Source of the DNA: Microstegium vimineum
Lineage: Eukaryota > Streptophyta > Magnoliopsida > Poales > Poaceae
Length of the DNA: 64,000 nucleotides
Direction: 5' to 3'
Assembly: GCA_022036555.1 (NCBI GenBank)
Contig: CM039119.1
Location: 2,666,001 to 2,730,000, forward strand
Positions 11,486 to 22,251 of this stretch are shown here, piece by piece. Numbering within the stretch: the first letter of the stretch is position 1; every line of letters starts with the position of its first letter. Under the pieces are notes generated by a model. That model saw nothing but the letters and a program-made list of their open reading frames with translations, was not told the origin of the DNA and made no database searches. A program made the position numbers and the translations under genes.

Positions 11486-12263
11486 ATGGCGGAGATTGTC
11501 GGTTCTGCAGTTGTTCAGGAATCAGTTAGCCAAATCTTATCTGGTCTGGTTCAAAAATATGGGGAGAAACATAACTCAAATGTGTTCTACCTTGAGAGGC
11601 TAGAGATGGCACACATCAGGCTAGAGGCTGTTCTTCAGACATCTGATAAGTGGGATATCACCGATACATCCTTGTTGCGTTGGCGAAGGAAGCTTAGGTC
11701 TGCTGCTCAAGGGTGCGATGACACGCTGCACAGATGCAGGCAGAGAATCCTAGAACATGAAAATATAGAAAGGGAAGTAAGTAATTTCTCCCTTCCTAAG
11801 CGGGTTGTGCATGCTACCAGATCTTTTGTTATTTCTATCTTTAACCACGGCAACAACGACTTCAACAGATCTGTTGTTCAAAGATTTGAGTGGTTTGCAG
11901 ATGGTGCTAGTGAGTTTCTGAGATTACTAGAGCTTGGTGGCACGCCACACTGTCACATGCCCTTTGACACTCTTAACAGGCACCTTCTTGCTGGCAAGAT
12001 ACTAAAGCATAGAATCATTAGGGCCAACAAGTGCCCTTTGTTTCTACTTTTGGCACCAATTATTACTACAGATCATGGAATAGAAGGTAGGCTTTACTTC
12101 ATACAAAAAGATTGTAATATGGGGAACGATGATTTTTGCCTTACTGTGTCGCTACAGCTTTCTGAGAGTACCAACATAGTTGGGGTCGCAATTCAGTGCT
12201 TACAGCGGTTTGCCCCTCTTTTCAAGTCTACGACTGAAAATATTAGGAAAGAACTTATGCAAC
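11486..12263 (+). pseudogene. Rx-N-like family protein, copy 2, 5' part (disrupted by retrotransposon)
   Basis: The start MAEIVGSAVVQESVSQ is shared with copies 3 and 4. Residues 1-90 form the helical Rx-N-like region with RLEMAHIRLEA and LLRWRRKLRSAAQ; the conserved FEWFADGASEFLR and ELGGTP follow. The reading frame runs to codon 260 (KELMQL) and is then interrupted at 12264 by the LTR of the chromovirus. The last five bases, gcaac, are the target duplication and the coding sequence resumes at 25889. No nucleotide-binding domain is present, and the function is not known. A spliced transcript skipping a 13.6 kb insert is conceivable but unlikely to give a normal product, because a second lesion lies in the 3' part. 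Confidence 0.8.
12259..12263. repeat. Target-site duplication gcaac, left copy
   Basis: gcaac directly before the TGTCACACC terminus. The same five bases follow the other LTR at 25884-25888. Confidence 0.85.
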
Positions 12264-15200
12264 TGTCACACCCAAATTTCAAGGACGAAATAGGATGCAT
12301 AACATTATGTGTGCCCAGGAATGATCCACACATAAGTTCACAAATTACAGAGTACCATCACAGAGTTTAATACATATCGAACATATACCCATTACAAGAA
12401 TAAATAAAACAAGTAAGATAAACTAGCTCTTGCGGCTCCATTCCACAGGGAAAGGTCAACTGGTTGACCAAGCCTAGAAGTCTTCAGGGAACTCTTCATA
12501 GCCTCCTACTTCTGTTACCCATCCGGGATTTTTATCCAAAATAGAAAAGAAAACAAGCGTGAGTACACTCGTACTCATCAGTATAACATGGGGTTATGAA
12601 GCTCAAAAGGCTGACACTGGTTTACTGCATTTAGCACTTTTAGTTGGTCAAAGTTTTATTAACAAGTATCATCAGGTTATGCTTAAGCCCCAAATGATCC
12701 CACTTATACCACTGCCAAAGTTTAAAGAATCATAACCATCATCATAAAAGTGGTGACAACAGGAACATAAATGTTGATCAAGTTAATTAATTAATCCGTC
12801 GGTTTTCCGGGCCGCTCGTGACCGTGAGCACGACTGATATATCAGTTTTAACACTCTGCAGAGGTTGTGCAACTTTACCCGTGAGTCGTGATGCCCCGAA
12901 TGCCCGGGTTAATTACTCCCATAACACTGCCAAGGTGAGTGGGCGGGGTTCACTATGAAACCTTTCATAGTATCTCGTCTAACAAGATTAGGGCTGCTAG
13001 GATTGGCAAGGGGCGATAGAGCTCCCCTTCCGAGTAGCATAACGACCCGCAGCCTACGCTCAAACTCGGACAGAGGCCGCACTATAACCAGCTCGGCAAG
13101 AGCCTAATGCGCCCTTTCGGGTAACCGCTAACGAGCTAGAAAAGAGCCTACTACTAAGTTAAAGCCAGAGCCATGTAGCTCCCACGGAAGCACTGTCAGT
13201 CCCAGCTTTTGCCAACAGTGGGTTATTAAAAGGGTTATGTTCCAATTGCCATAATAGGATCACCAAAACATTCATAGCATTTTAACCTTTGGCAGGGATC
13301 AAGTATTCGTTTATGTAAAGCACTAGCCATCTATCCATATGCATAACCCATAGGAATCAAGGTAAAGGGTTTCAACTCTAGGGAATTAAACTACGGTTAT
13401 CAAATTAACACATGCACATGAAATGATAATTATAGTGAATAGGGTAACAAGGAAAGTCCCATGCTATACTTGCCTTGGTTCTCAAAGTCCTGCTGGTCAA
13501 AACACTCCTGATCAAAGAATTCCTGATCACCAACAAACTCCTCACTGCCTGAACTCGATCAAGACATAGCAACAACACGCATTCCAATTGCATTCATACA
13601 AAGCAAACAAGACTATTATTAGAACAGTACACCAATAACAATAAACAGAGTTAAAATGTTTATAAAAAGATACTACACATTGCTACGATCATTTCAATAC
13701 GAATTTCACGAAAATCGGATTTAAAACGCAAAAGATATGAATTTAACTGGTTCTCTAGGAGCATTTTTAGTATTTGAATTATCATTGAAATTAAATAATT
13801 CAAACATGAACAACAGATGTTTTAACATGTAGAGAATTTCATTACGAACCTAACGCAACTCGAATCGTCCAAATCGGAGTTAAAATGAAGACTTTATAAA
13901 CAAATTAAGGCAGTGGCAAAACTGTAAATAGGAAATTTCCATTTTTGGAATAACCCGAGAAAGAATTCGTGTCTTGACTGGGAAAGCGTATTCTCGGAAA
14001 TGCGCGAACGCTGCGGAGCGGGGTCAACAGACCTGCCACGCGGCGGCTTAGGATAGGGCGCGTCCACGGGCACAGTGCATGCACCGGGCGCGGCTGTGGT
14101 CCACCGGTCCACCGTGGACCGGGGTCTATACCCCTTCGGGGTTCTAATCCTGACCGCACAGACCCGATCCAACGGCGCAGAACAGATCCAATGGAGAGAA
14201 AGGGGGAACGGCGGCCGGAGCAGAGACGGCGCGGCGGCGCCATGACTACCGAACGCCGAGCTCGCCGGAGTTGCACCGGAAAAGCTCGTCCGACGTCCGT
14301 TTTGATCACCGACTGCATGGGAAGAAAGAGGGGGACGAGGCGAAGCCCGTGGTGTGCTCGGTTGAATGCGGGGAGGCAGACAGCGACGGCGCCATGGATA
14401 CCGGCGGCTCTGGCTCGCCGGCGAACGCGGGGAGGACTCTTCCGAGTGCCACAAGTTCAACCAATTGCACAGAAATGATCTACAAGCTCGCGCGAATGTA
14501 ACAGAGAGCCCAAAAGGAGCGGAGCTACGCCGGAACAGGGAGGTCCGCGGCGGCGCCATGACCGAACGCGATCTGTGCGTGCGGGCAGGTCGTAACAGTG
14601 CCGTAGAGATCAAATTGAAGGCACAGGAAGTGGCGGGGTGTCAGTACGGTGCTAAAGAAGTGCTCGGACGCGACTGAAAAGCGGCCGGTGTGTGCTGCCC
14701 GCGGTGGCGCCATGGCCGGCGGCACGGTTCACATGCGGCCAGTGCCACAGAGGGCACAATTCGCCGAATTAAAAGTTCAGGGAGGGAGAAGAGGTGAAGG
14801 CGAAGCTCACCGCGACTTCAATTAGGACAGAGATGGCTCGGGATGGCTTGACGGCGAAGAGCGGCGGTCGGCGTCGCGGCGGCGTTCGAGAGCTCCGCGT
14901 CCACGGCGTCGAGTGTTCTGCTGCCCAAAACGGAGCACAGAGAGGGAGATAAGGCCTCTGAGATTCGCGAGGGGATTGCGGGCGCGGAACGGGACTCACC
15001 GAGGTGAATTATGCTCCGGTGTGGCCTCTTCCGCGACGACGACGACGGCGGCGGCGTTCGGCGCGTTTTTGAATGCTCAGAGGGGAAAGGGGGAAACAGA
15101 GGGGCGGTGCTCCGTTTTATAGCTCAGAGCATAGCGCTGGATGAGGGCGAGGTCGGTTGCGAAGCCGGCGCGAGGGCGCGGGACGTGGGCGAGTGGGGAG

Positions 15201-15895
15201 CGGGGCTCGCGGTGGTTGCGGTTCTCCACTTCCGAACTTGGCGGGAGGTGGACGACGGCTGACGAGTGGGGCCAAGCCACAGAGAGAGAAGAGAGGATGA
15301 GGGACGAGAGCGGTTGCCGTGCTCCACGCGTCCACGCGTGTTCTCGAGCGAGCAGGGCGGAGTGCGCGTCGCGGCGGTTTCGGCGCTCTGCGTCGCCGAG
15401 ACAGAGAGGAGGGGGAGAAGAAGAAACTGCCAGGTGGGCCACGGTGGTCAGCGAAAGAGAGAGGGAGGAAAGAGAGCCGGTCGGCGCCGACAGGTGGACC
15501 CAGTCTGTCAGCGATGGGAAGAGGGAGGGAAGGGAGGAGAGGCCGGTTGGGCCGGTTCCCTGCTGGGCCGCGCCGAAGAAAGAAAGAGGGAGTGAGGTGG
15601 GCTGGGTTTCAGAAAGTGAGAGAGAGATCAAGCCCATTTCCTTTTCCTTTTCTTTTTATTTTCTCTTTTCCAAATTCATTTCAAAAACAGATTTGTAACC
15701 ATTTGAAAATTGAGTTTTGTAAATTCAAATAATCAAAGAAAATATGCAACTGCATGAATGCATCAACATGTTTCTAAACTAGACTAGGTTTTATTTGCAA
15801 GAATTTTAGTATTCCTCTAAATGAAATGCTCACATAATTCCATAATTAAATCATTTTCTATTCTTTGAAATTCAAATCAAACTTTGGGTGTTACA
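12264..15895 (-). repeat. 3' LTR of the chromovirus
   Basis: 3632 bp with TG...CA ends. It holds a - strand TATA box at 15114-15122 and a GC-rich part at about 14000-15600. Small ORFs inside it are compositional. Short palindromes occur, such as actgatatatcagt at 12833-12846 and actatgaaa/tttcatagt near 12950. Confidence 0.9.
15114..15122 (-). promoter_or_regulatory. TATA box in 3' LTR
   Basis: The - strand reads CTATAAAAC. The identical site in the 5' LTR (25102-25110) would drive the element's genomic transcript. Confidence 0.5.
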
Positions 15896-15911
15896 ATTCT
15901 ACCCCTCTTAA
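15896..15911 (-). other. Polypurine tract of the chromovirus
   Basis: The - strand TTAAGAGGGGTAGAAT lies directly upstream of the 3' LTR. It is the expected primer for plus-strand synthesis. Confidence 0.65.
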
Positions 15912-15942
15912 AAGGAATCTCATCCTCGAGATTCAGACGGAC

Positions 15943-18651
15943 TTACTCAAACAGCTGAGGATAAGACTTCCTCAAATCTTCTTCTCTTTCCCAAGTTGCT
16001 TCGTCTTCTGTGTACCGGTTCCACTGAACTTTGCACATCTTTATAACACAGCTCCTTGTAAACCTTTCTGCCGTTTCCAAGATTCTTATTGGGTACTCTT
16101 CATATGTGAGATCTTCCTTTATGGTAAGCTCTTCTAGAGGGATTTGCTGCTCCGGTACCCTTAAACACTTCTTCAACTGAGATACGTGGAAAACATCATG
16201 TACCCCTGACAAATTCTCAGGTAACTCTAACTGATAAGCTACCTCTCCACGTCTTACGAGAATTTTGAAAGGTCCAACATATCTGGGAGCTAACTTTCCT
16301 TTCATATTGAACCTCTTTACACTTCTCATTGGAGACACTTTCAGATACACATAATCCCCAATCTCAAATGACAGACCTCTTCTGCGGGTGTCTGCGTAAC
16401 TCTTTTGACGGGATTGTGCAACTTTTAAGTTATCTCTTATCTTCCTTACTTGTTCTTCTGCATCTCGAAGAACATCCGGTCCAAACACCTGAGTCTCTCC
16501 GGTTTGGTTCCAGAACAAAGGAGTTCTGCACTTACGTCCATACAGAGCCTCATTTGGTGCCATCTTCAGACTATTCTGATAGCTGTTGTTGTATGAAAAC
16601 TCAGCATAGGGTAAACTTTTATCCCAACTGGCACCATGTTGTAGAGCACATGCTCTCAACATGTCTTCCAGGATTTGATTTGTCCTTTCTGTTTGACCAT
16701 CAGTCTGTGGATGATATGCGGTACTGAAAGTCAATTTTGTTCCCAATGATTCATGTAACTTCTGCCAGAACTGTGATGTGAATTGAGTACCTCTGTCACA
16801 TACAATCTTCTTAGGAACTCCATGTAAGCATACTATCCTTTCCATATATAGTTCTGCTAGTCTTGCACCTGAGTAATTAGTCTTCACGGGTAGGAAATGA
16901 GCAACTTTAGTCAAGCGGTCCACGATTACCCAGATCGAGTCATATCCTCTCTGTGTACGTGGTAATCCGACGATAAAGTCCATTCCTACTTCTTCCCATT
17001 TCCACTCAGGTATTTTCATTGGCTGGAGTAAACCGGCAGGTCTTTGGTGTTCTGCCTTTACTCTCTGACATGTATCACACAAGGCCACATATTCTGCTAC
17101 ATCCCTTTTTAATCCATACCACCAATACTTTTCTTTTAGATCTAGGTACATCTTAGTACTTCCAGGATGTATAGAGTAAGACGAGTCATGTGCTTCTCGA
17201 AGTATAGCATCACGGATAGACTTTACTTCGGGAACACATATTCTCTTTCCAAACCACAAAGTTCCATCATCATCCATCCTGAAACCTGGTGCTTTTCCTA
17301 GCACTATATTCTCTGCAATTTCTTTCAGTCTCGGATCTTCCAATTGACCCTTGCGTATCTCTTGTTCCAGGGTGGGTTCTATGGTTATCTCCATGGTATT
17401 AATGGTAAATCCCAAATTAAGAGATTCCATATCAGCACACAATTCAGCAGGCATAAGCTTCATTCTCAAAGCATTAGCATAACTCTTCCTGCTTAGTGCA
17501 TCGGCCACTACATTGGCCTTACCTGGATGATAATGTACTTCCAACTCATAATCTTTGATCAGCTCGAGCCAACGACGCTGTCTCAGATTCATATCTGACT
17601 GAGTGAAAATATATTTCAAACTCTTGTGATCTGTATAGATATCACACTTATGCCCTATTAGATAATGTCTCCATATCTTTAGAGCATGAACCACTGCTGC
17701 CAATTCCAAGTCATGAGTGGGGTAATTCAGTTCGTGCTTCCTCAATTGCCTGGATGCATATGCCACAACTTTTCCTTCTTGCATAAGCACACATCCAAGA
17801 CCAAGACGAGAGGCATCACAGTAGATTGAAAAACTCTTGTTCAGATCTGGTAAAGTCAGTACTGGGGCTGTGGTCAACCTTCTCTTCAACTCTTCAAAGT
17901 TTGTTTGGCATTTATCAGACCACACAAACTTGACACTTTTCTCTAGCAGAGCTGTCATTGGTTTTGCTAGCTTTGAGAACCCTTCTATGAACCTCCTATA
18001 GTATCCTGCTAAACCCAGGAAACTATGGATTTCAGTGACATTGGTTGGAGGGTTCCAGTTTAGAACATCTCGCATCTTACTTGGGTCTACTGCTATACCT
18101 CCATTAGAGACCACGTGACCCAAGAAAGACACTTCTCTTAACCAAAACTCACATTTACTTCTCTTGGCATACAACTGATTTTCTCTGAGCTTTTGCAAAA
18201 CCATCCTCAGATGTTCAGCATGTTCTTCTTTAGTTTTAGAGAAGACTAGAATGTCATCTATGAACACTATCACAAACTTGTCCAAGAACTCCATGAACAC
18301 CTTGTTCATCATGTACATAAAGTACGCAGGTGCATTAGTCAACCCAAAAGACATAACTGGATACTCATATAGCCCATATCTTGTGGTAAAAGCTGTCTTA
18401 GGTATGTCTGCCGCTCGGATTTTTAATTGGTGATATCCAGAGCGGAGATCTATTTTAGAGAACACACATGCACCTTTCAACTGATCAAACAAATCATCTA
18501 TTCTGGGTAAGGGATATTTATTCTTGATGGTAACTTCATTGAGTGAACGGTAGTCCACACACATTCTCCTAGTACCATCTTTCTTATCCACAAATATAAC
18601 TGGTGCTCCCCAAGGTGAAGAACTAGGGCGGATAAAACCCTTTTCTTGCAA
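15943..18651 (-). CDS. Chromovirus pol: reverse transcriptase, RNase H, integrase, chromodomain
   Basis: 902 open codons. The RT shows CVDYRSLN and the catalytic FIDD near residue 130. RNase H shows YCDASRLGLG and YTDHKSLKY. The integrase has an HHCC zinc region (SIHPGSTK ... CDTCQRVKAEH) and DDE residues in GMDFIVGLP, CDRGTQF and DGQTERTNQ. The C-terminus has FHVSQLKK followed by a chromodomain-like stretch (YEEYPIRILE ... EATWEREEDLR), which places it among chromoviruses and fits integration guided by chromatin. The frame opens mid-polyprotein: the first Met is internal and upstream sequence is cut off by a frameshift at the run of six Cs at 18690-18695 (+ strand). Expression as gag-pol is therefore interrupted even though this part is intact. 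Confidence 0.88.
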   Translation of the reverse strand: MQEKGFIRPSSSPWGAPVIFVDKKDGTRRMCVDYRSLNEVTIKNKYPLPRIDDLFDQLKGACVFSKIDLRSGYHQLKIRAADIPKTAFTTRYGLYEYPVMSFGLTNAPAYFMYMMNKVFMEFLDKFVIVFIDDILVFSKTKEEHAEHLRMVLQKLRENQLYAKRSKCEFWLREVSFLGHVVSNGGIAVDPSKMRDVLNWNPPTNVTEIHSFLGLAGYYRRFIEGFSKLAKPMTALLEKSVKFVWSDKCQTNFEELKRRLTTAPVLTLPDLNKSFSIYCDASRLGLGCVLMQEGKVVAYASRQLRKHELNYPTHDLELAAVVHALKIWRHYLIGHKCDIYTDHKSLKYIFTQSDMNLRQRRWLELIKDYELEVHYHPGKANVVADALSRKSYANALRMKLMPAELCADMESLNLGFTINTMEITIEPTLEQEIRKGQLEDPRLKEIAENIVLGKAPGFRMDDDGTLWFGKRICVPEVKSIRDAILREAHDSSYSIHPGSTKMYLDLKEKYWWYGLKRDVAEYVALCDTCQRVKAEHQRPAGLLQPMKIPEWKWEEVGMDFIVGLPRTQRGYDSIWVIVDRLTKVAHFLPVKTNYSGARLAELYMERIVCLHGVPKKIVCDRGTQFTSQFWQKLHESLGTKLTFSTAYHPQTDGQTERTNQILEDMLRACALQHGASWDKSLPYAEFSYNNSYQNSLKMAPNEALYGRKCRTPLFWNQTGETQVFGPDVLRDAEEQVRKIRDNLKVAQSRQKSYADTRRRGLSFEIGDYVYLKVSPMRSVKRFNMKGKLAPRYVGPFKILVRRGEVAYQLELPENLSGVHDVFHVSQLKKCLRVPEQQIPLEELTIKEDLTYEEYPIRILETAERFTRSCVIKMCKVQWNRYTEDEATWEREEDLRKSYPQLFE

Positions 18652-18667
18652 TTCACTAATTTGTTTC

Positions 18668-19030
18668 TTAAGTTCTTCTAATTCTTTTACCCCCCATTCT
18701 ATATGGTCTTTTAGCTATGGGAGCAGTACCAGGTAGAAGTTCAATAAGAAACTCAACATCACGATCAGGTGGCATACCTGGTAACTCTTCGGGAAACACA
18801 TCCGGAAATTCTTCCACCACTTGTTCCTCATTAAAGGCATCTCCAGATAACTGGTTCAGGGTGACTTTTGGTGTTGCTTGCATCTCTATTTCTACACACA
18901 TCTTATCCCCATTAGGTGATGTCACAACAACACATCTCTCTTGACACTGAATCACAGCTCGATGTTGTTTCATCCAATCCATTCCCACAATCAGATCTAT
19001 TCCAGCTGTGGGTATCACCACTGGACTCAC
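18668..19030 (-). pseudogene. Chromovirus protease/RT-leader segment, frame-shifted from both neighbours
   Basis: Encodes the C-terminal protease region (IPTAGIDLIVGMDWM) and the linker toward RT (FPDVFPEELPG, PYRMGGK). Its frame differs from gag upstream (shift near 19036-19060, beside a five-C run) and from pol downstream (shift at 18690-18695). The protease active-site motif DSGASHSF lies in the gag-frame segment at about 19220, so the domain itself is split by a frameshift. Confidence 0.75.
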
Positions 19031-19038
19031 TTCAAAGT

Positions 19039-20481
19039 CTACCCCCTTAGGGTAAGTCTAGTGGAAGGACTCCAAACAGAAGCTGGTATGCTACCCCCCG
19101 GTGAATTTACTTGCATACGATTTTTCATTGCACGCAAAGATATACTATGCATTCTAACAAAAGCTTCAGATATGAAAGAATGCGAAGCACCAGAATCAAA
19201 GAGTACGGTAGTGGGGAATGAGTTGACATTAAACGTACCCATCATAACCTCAGGTGCCTCCTGAGTGGTTTCAGCAGATACATGATTCACTCTTCCAGTG
19301 TTTGGAGGTGGTTGGTACCTTCCTTTCTGCTGGTTGTTCTGGTTCTGGGGTGCTTGCTGGTTCTGCTTCTCAGGGCAATTGTAAGACATATGCCCCTCCT
19401 TCCCACAACGGAAACACTTGTTGCTGTTACTGTTGTTGGGGTTGTTGTTCTTCAATGCCAGAGCATTTGGATTTCCCTGACGCTGAACTTGATTAGAGAC
19501 CTGCTGAGGTGGGCGCTGGCCTCCATACTGCTGCTGACCTTGTGGGCGTTGCTGGAACTGATTGCGCTGAGGAAACTGACCTTTGTTCCACTGGTAGGAC
19601 TGCCCTTGGCTTCTCTGCTGGAAACTCTGCTGCGGGTAGGGTCGAGGGCGAGTGTTGCTGCTTGAAGCCTGGCCCTATAGCTTCCTCTTCTTTGTTTCCA
19701 TTTCTCGGCGCTTATTGTCAATTACAATAGCGCGGTTCACCAAGGTCTGGTAGTTGGGGTACTCATTGGACATGAGCTGGAGCTGCAGACCATCATACAA
19801 TCCCTTCAGGAATCTGCGTTGCTTGTCGCAATCCCTGGCTACTTCATGAGGAGCATAACGTGACAATTGAGCGAACTTGTCACGGTACTCAGCCACTGTC
19901 ATAGAGCCTTGCTTTAAGGACCTGAACTCCTCTTGATTCAACTCCATCATACCTTCAGGAATGTGGTATGATCTGAATTCCTCTCTGAATTCCTGCCAAC
20001 TGATTCCAGGAGCATCATCAGGGCGTCCATATTGGAAGGACTCCCACCAGTCTTGGGCTGCTCCTTGCAACTGTCCAGAGGCATATAACACCTTTTTGGT
20101 GTCGTTGCACTGTGCTATGTTCAGCTGCTTTTCCACAGCTCGGAGCCAGTCATCTGCATCCAATGGGTCGGATGCGTGGGTGAAGACGGGAGGTCTTCCC
20201 TTCATGAACTCTCCTCGCTTGTCCCTCACTTGGACTGGAGGTAGAACTCCAACAGGTTCATTGTCCAGGCGATGCATCATAGCTTGCATCAACTATGCCT
20301 GCATTCCCATCAGTTGTTCCACTGATACAGCAGGGACAATAGGCGGTGGTGTTGGCGGTGGTGGTGGCGGATTGACAGGAACTCCACGTCCACGGCCACG
20401 TCCACGAGCATGAACTCTAGCACCCCTGCCGTCCATCTGTTTTTCAGCAAAGATGTAGGGTTTAGTGACTTTGTAATGCAT
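19039..20481 (-). pseudogene. Chromovirus gag with zinc knuckle and protease start, two premature stops
   Basis: One frame runs from 20481 to 19039. A Gly/Arg and poly-Pro N-terminus precedes the capsid-like region (WLRAVEKQLNIAQC, YASGQLQGAAQDWWES, REEFRSYHIPEG), the CCHC knuckle CFRCGKEGHMSYNC and the protease motif LFDSGASHSF. Two in-frame TAG codons interrupt it, at 20293-20295 and 19675-19677. Each is one C-to-T step from a glutamine CAG codon, the trinucleotide context of plant CHG methylation. Without gag the element needs help in trans. Confidence 0.8.
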
Positions 20482-21110
20482 ATGACATGTCTATGTCAAA
20501 CTGAAATTTTTTGTGCATGATTTTACAACAGCAGTGCAGTAAGCAGTTCATATCTCAAGTTCTGGAACTCAAATGGAAATTCTGCTTTTATGACTGGAAA
20601 GATCAGAGAGTTTTCTACAACTTTTGTGTTCACAAGATTTTCAGATTCTGTACTTCATTTGTCAAAAACTCGAAACAACCAGATCTGTTCAGGTTCACAG
20701 ACTGCGCTGAAAGACTGACTTGCCACAGCAAAACTCTTAGCTTAGAACAGGTATGGGGTTGGTTCAGGTGGCGTTAGAAAGCTACAGAAGTTTACTTTCT
20801 GGTGTAAGAGTTCCATCAACATTGACTTTACTGATTTAGAGATATAAAGCAAAGAACAGAGACTGCTTCAGAAAAACAGCACAGGAGAAGAGAGATAAGA
20901 TCAACCCACTGATATATTAACAAACATTAACCGAATGCTCCAACTTGTGAGACTTGTGGACAGGCCCACAATCTCTCACACTATCAATCAACCAAAGATC
21001 CAAATCTAACAAGTTCATAAATATAATCATTAAGACATCAAGTTCAAAGATCACCAAACTAAACAGACTCGCACTACTACGCTTATTACAAAGGGGAAAG
21101 ACTTCAACAT
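20482..21110 (-). other. Spacer between extra ORF and gag
   Basis: 630-bp AT-rich, non-coding leader between the extra ORF stop (21111) and the first gag-frame methionine. No structure was recognised. Confidence 0.4.
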
Positions 21111-22061
21111 CTATGGAGCTTCATCTGTCATGATATGGTTGGGTGGCTTCTTCTCATACATCGGGGCCATGTTCAGCTGGGCCCTCAGATCATCTATCAT
21201 CTTCTGGAAACGAGCCACTGACTGCTGCTTGCCATGCAGTTCCTCCTGCAACCTCTCATTGACCCCTTGGAGCTCATTGAGGTGCCTGACTGTAGTGTCC
21301 AGGGTAGAGCCAGGGTCAAGGGGGTTCTGGATCGACCAAGTGTTGAACCTGGTGTCAAATCGGGGCAGAAATCTGTAGGCATCATTCTGCATGGCTGTAT
21401 AACGCCTTCCATGGTAGTAGATGTAGGCGTTCTCCGCAGCATTCTCCATTTTGTCCTTGTCAATAGCCCTCCTGGCTATGTGACCATGGATAGTCTCCAC
21501 CTTCAGACTGTCATGAGCCTCATTCCAGACAGAGACTACCACCTGAGCCTTCCAGTAGCTAGCTTCCTGAGGATGTGAGAACTCAGAAACTAGATACCTT
21601 ACTGAGGTATCCATCTCAGGGTAGTACTCCTCCAACACCTTCAACAGCAGGTTGTGGAAGTAAGCCGCTGGAGCAGGGTACTTGTAGTACTGCTCCTTAG
21701 TCCATCCAGGCTGCTCATCCTCTGGTGGTGTCGCCAGAGTAGGTGCTGGTGCTGGGGAGAGAAGTGGTGCAGGAGTCGGTGAAGGCAGAGGCGACGGTGT
21801 AGCAGCTGGTGTAGGAGCTGGTGAAGCAACCGGTGTAGGAGCTGGGGGTGGATCTGGTGCTGCAAGGTTGACGTCCATCCACTCCTGCTCGTCCTCCGTG
21901 TTGACGTCCTCCACCAACACGTGCTCCTCCTCCGGGTCCTCCTCAGTCTTAGACACCATCTCATCATCTAAGATGTCCACCACTGGCTGAGAAGTCTGGG
22001 AAGTGAACTGAGCCAAGTAGCTGCTGGTGCTCAGACGGCGGGACCTCGTGACAGGCGACAT
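21111..22061 (-). CDS. Extra ORF upstream of gag in the chromovirus (316 codons)
   Basis: An uninterrupted sense-strand ORF between the 5' LTR leader and gag, starting MSPVTRSRRLSTSS. Residues about 30-65 are acidic and 70-115 are a Pro/Ala/Thr/Ser-rich linker with repeated PAPTP-like units. Residues 120-235 look like a folded domain rich in aromatics (GWTKEQYYKYPAPAAYFHN, HPQEASYWKAQ, YIYYHGRRY), and residues 255-300 form a probable coiled coil. No known enzymatic motif is seen. Extra ORFs are known in some plant Ty3/gypsy lineages, and I recall proteins like this one being annotated as hypothetical in grass genomes. It is intact although gag and protease are broken. The function is unknown. 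Confidence 0.7.
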   Translation of the reverse strand: MSPVTRSRRLSTSSYLAQFTSQTSQPVVDILDDEMVSKTEEDPEEEHVLVEDVNTEDEQEWMDVNLAAPDPPPAPTPVASPAPTPAATPSPLPSPTPAPLLSPAPAPTLATPPEDEQPGWTKEQYYKYPAPAAYFHNLLLKVLEEYYPEMDTSVRYLVSEFSHPQEASYWKAQVVVSVWNEAHDSLKVETIHGHIARRAIDKDKMENAAENAYIYYHGRRYTAMQNDAYRFLPRFDTRFNTWSIQNPLDPGSTLDTTVRHLNELQGVNERLQEELHGKQQSVARFQKMIDDLRAQLNMAPMYEKKPPNHIMTDEAP

Positions 22062-22236
22062 CTACAGAATTTTTATTTAAACTCAATTAGAACAACATTT
22101 TAAATAATAGAATAAAGACATAGAAGCATATAAATTTTGTAAATAACAAGAGCAAGATGGAAAGCAGTAAAGTATAGAAGAAAAGGATCCTAAAACGACC
22201 ATTGCTACCTAGGCTTGCGTCCTACAGTCAACTCAA

Positions 22237-22248
22237 GCTTTGATACCA
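22237..22248 (-). other. Primer-binding site (initiator-Met tRNA type)
   Basis: The - strand TGGTATCAAAGC begins three bases inside the 5' LTR boundary. It matches the usual plant iMet-type site TGGTATCAGAGC at 11 of 12 positions. Confidence 0.7.
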
Positions 22249-22251
22249 ATT

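Noticed and set aside
13405..13593. 62-codon - strand ORF, repeated at 23393-23581
   Set aside because: Present in both LTRs but without protein features; it is part of the LTR sequence.
14191..15732. Several ORFs of 70-186 codons in the chromovirus LTR, repeated near 24179-25720
   Set aside because: They overlap on both strands in GC-rich LTR sequence, show no family motifs and are explained by composition.
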